Below, in pieces: positions 18,069-24,542 of a stretch of 64,000 nt of DNA; the first letter of the stretch is position 1, and every line of letters starts with the position of its first letter. The notes below the pieces were generated by a model. It saw nothing but the letters and a program-made list of their open reading frames with translations. It made no database searches and was not told the origin of the DNA. The DNA comes from Pseudomonas sp. PICF141 (lineage in GTDB: Bacteria; Pseudomonadota; Gammaproteobacteria; Pseudomonadales; Pseudomonadaceae), in assembly GCF_002286815.1 (NCBI RefSeq), contig NZ_MUNM01000050.1, forward strand, positions 183,220 to 247,219, given 5' to 3'. A program made the translations under genes and the position numbers.

Positions 18069-18094
18069 GGGGGGGCATGTGCTCCCCTTTTTTT
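18069..18094 (+). terminator. Rho-independent terminator after pycB
   Basis: A G7-C-A-TGT-G-C-TCCCC hairpin is followed by seven T, 33 bp past the pycB stop. Confidence 0.85.
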
Positions 18095-18130
18095 ATGCGC
18101 TATTCCATCTGCCAGATGTGGAAGCGACCT

Positions 18131-18256
18131 TGGCGAGGGGGCTCGCCCCGGTTCGGCTGCGAAGTAGTCGTTAACCTTTGAAAGCGGTTCAACTTCGCAG
18201 GGCACTTCACGATCCGACGGGGCGATACCATTTCCCGACAAGGGTCGCCGCCACAT
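18131..18256. repeat. Degenerate inverted repeat (GGCGAGGGGGCT family)
   Basis: TTGGCGAGGGGGCTCGCCCCGGTTCGGCTGCG at the left and a decayed GACGGGGCGATACC...GCCGCCACA at the right resemble the elements at 13215 and 55655, but the right arm has diverged. Confidence 0.6.
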
Positions 18257-18297
18257 AGGCTCGCTTGCACAGGTTCTGCATCAAGTCAGTGGCTTTA

Positions 18298-19677
18298 TCA
18301 GAATGCCATCCGCCACTGTCCCATTGCGCCATGACTGCGGCTGTTATCGCCGAGCTCGCCGTTGTAACCGACACCCAACGTATGCCGGGCCGAAACCGCC
18401 AGCTCCAGCCCTGCATCAAGCGTCAGGCTGTCGCGATCCAGGGCCGCGCCTTCAACGGTGTAATTCTTGCCGCCGGTAACCAGTCGCTGCTGAGCTTTGC
18501 TGTCGACATTACCGTAGGTATGTTTCCAGCCAGCGCTGAATCGCGGCGTCAGTTGCATGCCGTTTTCGAGTGTATTGAGCTGGGCAAGGCGCAGACCGAA
18601 GGTGCTGCTGAAGTTGTCCTGCGTTTGCCCATGGACCTGCAGTGCCGCCGCACCGCCTTTTTCGGTATAGCTGTCGCGCTGATACCGCTGGTAGCCAAGG
18701 TTGGCAAAAGGCTCGGCGCTGAGGTTGCCGCTGCCGAGGTTGTAACCGACCTCTGTAAAGGCTTGTTGCGTGCTGGCGTCGTAGCTGCCTTTTGGACGAT
18801 CGCTGAAACCGTTGAAAGCTACCCGACGCTTGGTGCTGCCATCATGGTTGCCGTAAGTTGCCCCCAGGCGCAAAGCCAGCTGACCCCTTTGGCGCAGGGC
18901 GTAGGCGCCCAGATGCCAGCTGTCCAGATCACCGTCCAGTTGGCTGCCGTCCAGGCGCGTCTGCGATTGTCCGCCGATCACGCCTATACGCCACTGTTCA
19001 TCGAGCGCCCTATCCGCGCCCAGTACCAGACCTTTGGTGGCGTGTTGCAAGGCGCTGCTGCCATGACTGCGATCCAGTGTGCCGCCATGACCCAATGCTT
19101 GTAACCAGACCCTGCCAGTGGCTTCATCGCCGGCCGCCAAGCGTGGTGTGTTGTTTCGCCTGCCGGGATTGCTGTAGGCACTGGCGCTATCCAGCTGGCG
19201 CATGGCCGAAAGCATGCTCGCGCTGATTGGGCTGTCGCTGTTCAGAGTTGCCTTGGCGAGATTGGCGTTCAGGCTGCTGTTCAGTTGGTCGATGGCTGGT
19301 GAGGCTGTTTCGGTGGTGGAGGCCAGCAGGGGCGTGACGGCGGTATTTGTGGGGCTGGATGGAGTCTGAGCTGTTTGACTGGCTTTGGGTTCTTCAACGG
19401 CAGGCGGTTTAGTTGTTACAGGCGGAGTTGCCTGTCCTTCATCCAACCGGTCTGTGGACCGATCAGGGTTTTTATGTGGTTCGATGACCTCCTTGGACGC
19501 CGGAAGATCAACGATGCGCTTATTTAGCTTAGGTGGTTTTCTACGAGACTTGGGAGTCGGCGCATCGGAAGTGACTTGGGGTTCCGGTTGCTGCGCTCTG
19601 GAGGTTTCTATGCAACCCATTGCAAGCGTAATGGCCAGCGCCAGATGTTGTGGTCGGAATTTGTATTGAATGGGCAT
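18298..19677 (-). CDS. Autotransporter-type outer-membrane barrel with short Pro/Thr-rich passenger
   Basis: The 459-residue protein has a signal peptide (residues 1-28, ending ETSRAQQ), a low-complexity Lys/Pro/Ser/Thr-rich stretch (~30-150), a short linker (SMLSAMRQLDSASAYSN), and a C-terminal autotransporter beta-barrel (~190-459) with WRIGVIGGQSQTRLDG, LDSWHLGAYALRQ and a terminal Phe (WRMAF) as BAM signal. Typical autotransporters carry hundreds of residues of beta-helix passenger; here none is seen. It may be a surface-anchored stalk, a decayed adhesin or a passenger-less family member. The last 200 residues match the type Va barrel pattern well. It is convergent with pycB and monocistronic. 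Confidence 0.82.
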   Translation of the reverse strand: MPIQYKFRPQHLALAITLAMGCIETSRAQQPEPQVTSDAPTPKSRRKPPKLNKRIVDLPASKEVIEPHKNPDRSTDRLDEGQATPPVTTKPPAVEEPKASQTAQTPSSPTNTAVTPLLASTTETASPAIDQLNSSLNANLAKATLNSDSPISASMLSAMRQLDSASAYSNPGRRNNTPRLAAGDEATGRVWLQALGHGGTLDRSHGSSALQHATKGLVLGADRALDEQWRIGVIGGQSQTRLDGSQLDGDLDSWHLGAYALRQRGQLALRLGATYGNHDGSTKRRVAFNGFSDRPKGSYDASTQQAFTEVGYNLGSGNLSAEPFANLGYQRYQRDSYTEKGGAAALQVHGQTQDNFSSTFGLRLAQLNTLENGMQLTPRFSAGWKHTYGNVDSKAQQRLVTGGKNYTVEGAALDRDSLTLDAGLELAVSARHTLGVGYNGELGDNSRSHGAMGQWRMAF

Positions 19678-19888
19678 CGAGTACAGCCTCTTTGAGATGA
19701 GACCAAACTCTAGGAGGGAGGCTATAGGTGCCGATGTCAGCTGCTTCCGACGGGCTTGCGGGGAGTGTCAGATGGTTGTGTAGAAAATGGCCAATTATTT
19801 GAGGGGGGCTATTTTTATCTGTTTGAGCTGACGCTTTTTCTGACAATGAATCAAGACAAGAGGGCTATCGCATCGCCGCATATTAAAG

Positions 19889-19970
19889 ATCAAAAGATCG
19901 CAGCCTTGGGCCGCTCCTACAGGTGCGAGTCGGCCCGATGCAGGCGCTGACTAAGGCTGCGATCCTTTTG
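19889..19970. repeat. Inverted repeat, GATCGCAGCCT family
   Basis: GATCAAAAGATCGCAGCCTTGG...CTCCTAC and AAGGCTGCGATCCTTTTG pair across an imperfect centre. The element lies between the autotransporter start and the end of the ABC permease gene. The rest of that 295-bp gap (19678-19888) shows no gene. Confidence 0.75.
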
Positions 19971-19972
19971 CT

Positions 19973-20815
19973 TTAAACCTGGCTACGGCTCAAATACGCC
20001 TTCCCATAATGCCGCTCCATCCGCGCCTGAATCAGCTCCAGTCCAATCGACATCAACCAATAGATAATCGCCGCCGTGGTGAGCATTTCGATATAGCGAT
20101 AGCTCGAGCGCCCATACGATTGCGCCAGGAACATCACTTCCCAAACCCCCATCACCGAGATCAGTGACGAGTCCTTGAGCATGGAGATGAACTGGTTGGT
20201 GGTGGGCGGGATGATGGTGCGCATGGCCTGGGGCAGGGTAACGCGCCAGAAAATCACGGTTTCGCGCATGCCCAGGGCCAATGACGCTTCGCGTTGGCCA
20301 TGGGGGACGCCGAGGATGCCGGCGCGGAAGATTTCACTCAGGTACGCGCCGTAGTTCAGCGACAGGGCAATGATGCCGGCGGCGATGGCGCCCGGCACGA
20401 TGCCCAATTGCGGCAAGCCGAGGTAGATCAGCAGAATTTGAATCAGCAGCGGTGTACCGCGAAAGAACGAGGCATAGAAGCTGGCGATACCGAACGCCAC
20501 CGCGCTTTTCGACAGCCGAGCCAAAGCCGTGATGAAGCCCAGCAGCGACGACGCCACAATTGAACACAGGCACAAAAACAACGTCAGTGCTGCGCCTTGC
20601 ACAAAGCCGTTGGGCGCCAGATGCAGGCCGATCAGGTTCGGCAGTTTGTCGAGGATGATCGAGAACTTCAGGTCGAAGCTCAGGAAGAAACTCGCGAACA
20701 AGCCGAACATCGCCGCCCAGGTCAGGTACAGCCGGGTGCGGAAACCGAAAATCCGTTGCAGCATTGACTCAGCCACCGGTTGCGGCGGCTGAGAGGGTTT
20801 GGGGAAAGAAGTCAT
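19973..20815 (-). CDS. Polar amino-acid ABC transporter permease (HisMQ/GlnP family)
   Basis: The 280-residue inner-membrane permease has about five hydrophobic helices and the family EAA loop (AGILGVPHGQREASLALGMRETVIFWRVTLPQAMRTIIPP, residues ~165-205), plus SFFRGTPLLIQILLIYLGLPQ. The ATG at 20815 overlaps the stop of the upstream binding-protein gene as ATGA, so the two are translationally coupled. No ATPase gene follows; downstream is the convergent side of the autotransporter gene. The ATPase is presumably supplied from elsewhere. The 35-residue Pro/Gln-rich N-terminal tail is longer than usual. Confidence 0.88.
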   Translation of the reverse strand: MTSFPKPSQPPQPVAESMLQRIFGFRTRLYLTWAAMFGLFASFFLSFDLKFSIILDKLPNLIGLHLAPNGFVQGAALTLFLCLCSIVASSLLGFITALARLSKSAVAFGIASFYASFFRGTPLLIQILLIYLGLPQLGIVPGAIAAGIIALSLNYGAYLSEIFRAGILGVPHGQREASLALGMRETVIFWRVTLPQAMRTIIPPTTNQFISMLKDSSLISVMGVWEVMFLAQSYGRSSYRYIEMLTTAAIIYWLMSIGLELIQARMERHYGKAYLSRSQV

Positions 20816-21633
20816 TTGCTGATGTCGGCGCCAATCCATTTTTGCGACAGCTTGCTCAAGGTGCCGTCCTGTTTCAACTGGGCAAACACATCACGCACTT
20901 TGGCGTCCCATTGCGCATCGCCTTTTTCGATGGCCACCGAGTTCGGCTCCGAATACAGCGGTTCACCGGCAAGCTTGAAGCGTTTGTCTTCGTTCAGACG
21001 CGGTTGCGCGGTCACCAGGTTGGTGAGAATCGCGTCCAGACGCACGCCAGCGCCCAGGCCCAAATCCTGGAAGGCGACGTTGTCGGTGTCATACGGGGCG
21101 ATTTGCACATTCTCGAACGGGTACTGCAATTGGATGTCTTCGGCGCCTTCGATCACCAGGTTTTTGTTCAGGTAGCTTTCATAGCTGGAGGCGCTGGTGA
21201 GGCCGACTTTTTTGCCGCTCAGGTCCTTGGCGCTGTGAATGCTGTCGTCCTTGGCATTGACCACAATCACGGCAGGGGAGGCGTAGTACTCGACCGGGAA
21301 GTCAAAGACTTCGGCGCGGGCCTTGCTCGGTGTCATCGAGCAGATGCAGATGTCGTAACGTCCACTCCAGCGCCCGGCGGCGATCACGTCCCAGGACGGC
21401 GTTTCCAGACGCAGCTTGACGCCCAGTTTGTCCGCCACCGCCTTGGCCACATCGACGTCAAAACCGTCGAGCTGGTTTTGATCGTTGAGAAACGAGAACG
21501 GTGGATAGCTTTCCATCAGCACACCGACCAGTTCTTTCTTCTGCTCGATGCGGTCCAGAGTGGCACCCGCCAGGGCTTGGGTGGAGGCCGCCAGAATCGT
21601 CAGGCCCAGGGCCAGCAGTGGTTGAAATTTCAC
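20812..21633 (-). CDS. Amino-acid ABC transporter substrate-binding protein (family 3)
   Basis: The 273-residue periplasmic solute-binding protein starts with a signal peptide (MKFQPLLALGLTILAASTQALA) and has the family-3 pattern ELVGVLMESYPPFSFLNDQNQLDGFDVDVAKAVADKLGVKL, then DICICSMTPSKARAEVFDF. It starts at GTG 21633 after CAGGGA; the frame runs far upstream without sense. The ligand is not readable; the divergent homocysteine S-methyltransferase gene suggests a methionine-related or S-methylated amino acid, as inference only. It is coupled by 4 bp to the permease gene. Confidence 0.88.
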   Translation of the reverse strand: MKFQPLLALGLTILAASTQALAGATLDRIEQKKELVGVLMESYPPFSFLNDQNQLDGFDVDVAKAVADKLGVKLRLETPSWDVIAAGRWSGRYDICICSMTPSKARAEVFDFPVEYYASPAVIVVNAKDDSIHSAKDLSGKKVGLTSASSYESYLNKNLVIEGAEDIQLQYPFENVQIAPYDTDNVAFQDLGLGAGVRLDAILTNLVTAQPRLNEDKRFKLAGEPLYSEPNSVAIEKGDAQWDAKVRDVFAQLKQDGTLSKLSQKWIGADISK

Positions 21634-21744
21634 AGTTGATCCCTGAAAAAAAGAAGTTGTTATTAACGGTACGGTGCGTATTAAATAGTTATAAGAACGA
21701 CTCTGATAGTGAGTTATTTTCATAAGCTTATGAGTGAAAAGCAT

Positions 21745-22644
21745 ATGGGCGCAGGCAGCACGGTAATTCTGGATGGCGGCATGGGTCGTGAGCTGCAACG
21801 CCGAGGGGCGCCGTTCAGGCAGCCCGAGTGGTCGGCGCTGGCTTTGAGCGAAGCACCGCAAGCGGTAGAGGCTGTGCACGCGGCTTATATTGAAAGCGGT
21901 GCCAACGTGATTACCAGCAACAGTTATGCGGTGGTGCCGTTCCATATTGGCGAAGAGCGTTTTGCCGCTGAGGCTCAGGCCCTCGCGGCGTTGGCCGGTG
22001 AGCTGGCCCGGCGTGCGGTCGATGCGGCGGGCAAGCCCGTGCGCGTGGCCGGGTCATTGCCGCCGTTGTTCGGCTCCTATCGCCCGGACCTGTTCGATGC
22101 TGCGCGGGTCACTGAGCTGCTGAGCCCGCTGGTCAACGGCCTGGCGCCGCATGTCGACTTGTGGCTGGCTGAAACCCAGAGTTCGATTGTCGAGGCGCGA
22201 GCGATTCATGCCGGTCTGCCGAAGGATGGCAAGCCGTTCTGGCTGTCGTTTACCTTGAAGGATGAAGACACCGACGAAGTGCCGCGTCTGCGTTCTGGTG
22301 AACCGGTAACCGAGGCCGCCGCGGTGGCGGCTGGGTTGGGCGTCGAGACCTTGCTGTTCAATTGCAGCCAGCCGGAAGTCATCGGCGCCGCCATTGATGC
22401 GGCACGGGAAACCTTCGAACGCTTGGGGGTGAAAATACACATCGGCGCGTACGCCAATGCCTTCCCGCCGCAGCCGAAAGAGGCCACGGCCAATGATGGT
22501 CTGGACCCATTGCGCGACGATCTCGACCCGCCGGGTTACCTGCAATGGGCGGCTGATTGGCAGAAGCGCGGCGCCAGCCATTTGGGTGGTTGCTGCGGAA
22601 TCGGGCCGGAGCATATTGCGGTGCTCGCCCAGAAACTGGTTTGA
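21745..22644 (+). CDS. Homocysteine S-methyltransferase family protein
   Basis: The ~299-residue protein belongs to the zinc-dependent homocysteine S-methyltransferases (MmuM-like), which make methionine from homocysteine and a methyl donor such as S-methylmethionine. It opens with VILDGGMGRELQRRG and has the three zinc Cys: one in LLFNCSQPEV and two in GGCCGIGPEHI. ATG 21745 gives a family-like short N-terminus; ATG 21730 or GTG 21709 are in frame and possible. It is divergent from the amino-acid ABC genes, pointing to a shared regulator or related substrate. The methyl donor cannot be told. Confidence 0.86.
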   Translation: MGAGSTVILDGGMGRELQRRGAPFRQPEWSALALSEAPQAVEAVHAAYIESGANVITSNSYAVVPFHIGEERFAAEAQALAALAGELARRAVDAAGKPVRVAGSLPPLFGSYRPDLFDAARVTELLSPLVNGLAPHVDLWLAETQSSIVEARAIHAGLPKDGKPFWLSFTLKDEDTDEVPRLRSGEPVTEAAAVAAGLGVETLLFNCSQPEVIGAAIDAARETFERLGVKIHIGAYANAFPPQPKEATANDGLDPLRDDLDPPGYLQWAADWQKRGASHLGGCCGIGPEHIAVLAQKLV

Positions 22645-22647
22645 AAG

Positions 22648-22678
22648 ATCGTTCCCACGCTCCGCGTGGGAACGATCA
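22648..22678. repeat. Perfect palindrome GATCGTTCCCACGC...GCGTGGGAACGATC
   Basis: A 14-bp perfect inverted repeat with a 3-bp TCC loop lies just past the methyltransferase stop. The same unit, in expanded form, occurs at 54538-54647. It probably doubles as a transcript end. Confidence 0.88.
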
Positions 22679-22683
22679 CAAAA

Positions 22684-23355
22684 TCACCCACGACATTCCG
22701 TCAACGTTTTCACCTGCCCCGATGCCGTCTGGTTCTCATCGGACAGCCATCGCTCGAACCCCGCGCCAATCGCCGGCCATTCCGAATCCAGAATCGAATA
22801 CCACGCGGTGTCACGGTTCTGCCCCTTGACCACCATGTGCTGGCGGAACACCCCTTCAAAAGTGAACCCTAACCGCTGCGCCGCATACTTGGAGCGGGCA
22901 TTGCCGTTGTTGCATTTCCATTCCAGACGCCGGTAACCCAAGGCAAAGGATTCCCTGGCCAGCAGGTAAATCGCCTCGGTACTTTTCGGTGAGCGCTGCA
23001 TCGCTGCGCCGAAGGTCACATGGCCGATCTCGATGCGGCCCTGAGCCGGGACAATCGACATCAGGCTGAGAATACCTTGCACGTCGCCGCTGGCGCGGTC
23101 GATCACCGTGAAAAAGTACGGGTCGCTGTTGGCTGCATGATTGTTCAGCCAATCGTTGAAAGCGCTGCGTTCCGGAAAAGGACCGTAAGGCAAATAGTCC
23201 CACAGCTTCGGATCCGCGCCCGGGCCTTCCAGGGCTTCCCACAAACCGTCGGCATGACGCGCCGGGTCAAGCTTTTCCAGGCGAATGAAACGCCCTTCGA
23301 TCAGTTGGACCGAAGGCGGCGGAACACCTTTCCAGTCGGCGAGTGAAGTCGACAT
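22684..23355 (-). CDS. GNAT-family N-acetyltransferase, RimJ/RimL type
   Basis: The 223-residue protein matches the GNAT fold of the RimJ/RimL-like group: GRFIRLEKLDPARHADGLW at the N-terminus, GILSLMSIVPAQGRIEIGHVTFG and the acetyl-CoA-binding EAIYLLARESFALGYRRLEWKCN region, then NARSKYAAQRLGFTFEGVFRQHMVVKG. Members acetylate protein N-termini, amino acids or antibiotics; this subgroup is uncharacterised. It is the third gene of a minus-strand unit after paiB and another GNAT gene, 17 bp beyond the latter. It ends next to the palindrome at 22648-22678, convergent with the methyltransferase gene. Confidence 0.85.
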   Translation of the reverse strand: MSTSLADWKGVPPPSVQLIEGRFIRLEKLDPARHADGLWEALEGPGADPKLWDYLPYGPFPERSAFNDWLNNHAANSDPYFFTVIDRASGDVQGILSLMSIVPAQGRIEIGHVTFGAAMQRSPKSTEAIYLLARESFALGYRRLEWKCNNGNARSKYAAQRLGFTFEGVFRQHMVVKGQNRDTAWYSILDSEWPAIGAGFERWLSDENQTASGQVKTLTECRG

Positions 23356-23372
23356 GCTGCTCTCCTTGAACC

Positions 23373-23819
23373 TTAAAGGGCTTTGCGAAACTGGATGAAA
23401 CCGGGACGTTCGGCGATGCGCTCATAGAGCTGGATCGCGGTGGCGTTGGTTTCGTGAGTAAGCCAATGAACCTTGCAGCAGCCATCTGCCTTGGCCGTGG
23501 TGTAGACGAATTCAATCAGTTGCCGACCGACACCGGTGCCGCGGATTTGGGGTGTGACCAGCAAGTCTTGCAGGTAGCAGGAGTTTTCGATGCTCCAGTT
23601 CGAGCGATGGTAGATGAAATGCACCATGCCCACCGCTTTGCCATCGGCCCAGGCCAGCGCCCCGTGGGTCGGTTCGCTCGGATCGAGCAGGCGCTGCCAA
23701 GTGCTTTGGGTGACTGCGTCGGGCAATTCGGTGTTGTAGAAGCGCAAGTAGGCTTGCCACAGCGGCAGCCAGGCGGCGTGATCGTCGGCGGTAACCTGGC
23801 GGATGTCGATCTGATTCAT
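23373..23819 (-). CDS. GNAT-family N-acetyltransferase (candidate PaiA partner of PaiB)
   Basis: The 148-residue protein is a compact GNAT enzyme: IRQVTADDHAAWLPLW, LQDLLVTPQIRGTGVGRQLIEFVY (Q/RxxGxG/A acetyl-CoA loop), and the C-terminal LYERIAERPGFIQFRK. It starts 9 bp after the paiB stop, so the two are cotranscribed. In Bacillus, PaiA (a polyamine acetyltransferase of the GNAT fold) and PaiB form an operon, so polyamine or diamine acetylation is a reasonable guess here. The protein is shorter than B. subtilis PaiA (about 171 residues) and the sequence does not fix the substrate. Confidence 0.83.
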   Translation of the reverse strand: MNQIDIRQVTADDHAAWLPLWQAYLRFYNTELPDAVTQSTWQRLLDPSEPTHGALAWADGKAVGMVHFIYHRSNWSIENSCYLQDLLVTPQIRGTGVGRQLIEFVYTTAKADGCCKVHWLTHETNATAIQLYERIAERPGFIQFRKAL

Positions 23820-23828
23820 GTTCGTTCC

Positions 23829-24452
23829 TTATTGCATCAATTGAGCGAGGGCCTGGTCGTGAACATCAGGGCTGGCGGCCAATCCCTCGCGCACACCGGC
23901 GATGTCTGCGGCATTGCGGTTCTGGCTGAGCTTGCGTTTGCCCTCCAGCCGCTGGATCGGCAAGGCAAAACCGACGATGGCCTTGAGCATGCCGTCGATA
24001 TAGTCGGCGGGAGCATCGGCGACCTTCCATGGCTGGGCACGACCGGCTTCATGGCGATCGGTCAATGCGCCGACCAGATCGCGCAGGCGGTCGGTATCAG
24101 TGAACACTTCGCCCGGGCCATAAGCGTGTACGGCCACATAGTTCCAGGTTGGCACCACTTTGCCGTGTTCGGCTTTGGCCGGATAAAACCCCGGGCTCAC
24201 ATAAGCGTCGGCAGCGGCAAATATCACCAGCGCTTCAGCGCCGTTCTGCAGTTCCTTCCATTGCGGATTGGCTTTGGCAAAGTGGCCGTAGAGGGTGCCA
24301 TTCGGGCCGTGGTCGACATTCAGCAGCAGCGGCAGATGACTGGCTTGCAGGCCTTGCTCACCGTGGGTGACCAAAACCCCAAGGCGAGTGCCGAGGATGT
24401 GCTGATGCAGCTCATTCAAATCATGGATGGCGAAATTGCTGGGCGTATACAT
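23829..24452 (-). CDS. PaiB-family FMN-binding protein
   Basis: The 207-residue protein belongs to the PaiB family, annotated as negative transcriptional regulators, with a split-barrel FMN-binding fold like pyridoxamine-phosphate oxidases (MYTPSNFAIHDL, LPLLLNVDHGPNGTLYGHFAKANPQW, YVSPGFYPAKAEHGKVVPTWNYVAVHAYG). ATG 24452 is the conserved start; the frame extends 26 codons upstream. It is the first gene of the paiB-GNAT-GNAT unit and is divergent from the MocR regulator with only 90 bp between them, the usual arrangement for a MocR regulator and its target. It has no HTH, so direct repressor activity is doubtful. Confidence 0.88.
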   Translation of the reverse strand: MYTPSNFAIHDLNELHQHILGTRLGVLVTHGEQGLQASHLPLLLNVDHGPNGTLYGHFAKANPQWKELQNGAEALVIFAAADAYVSPGFYPAKAEHGKVVPTWNYVAVHAYGPGEVFTDTDRLRDLVGALTDRHEAGRAQPWKVADAPADYIDGMLKAIVGFALPIQRLEGKRKLSQNRNAADIAGVREGLAASPDVHDQALAQLMQ

Positions 24453-24493
24453 GGAGATATTCCTTGGCGAATGCCTGCATCCTAGACAGGCTA

Positions 24494-24539
24494 TTGGTCT
24501 GTTGTAAGAGCCATTAATGACCAATTTCATAGGTCCATT
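24494..24539. promoter_or_regulatory. Candidate MocR operator in the paiB/mocR intergenic region
   Basis: TTGGTC (24494-24499) and GACCAA (24519-24524) form a spaced inverted pair, and AGGTCCATT (24531-24539) repeats the motif in altered form just before the MocR start. MocR/PdxR-type regulators bind spaced repeats in such divergent regions. The assignment rests on position and symmetry. Confidence 0.35.
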
Positions 24540-24542
24540 ACC

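Noticed and set aside
16054..18078. 674-codon minus-strand frame opposite pycB
   Set aside because: Shadow of pycB: no ribosome site, composition of a reverse-complement frame, no recognisable domain.
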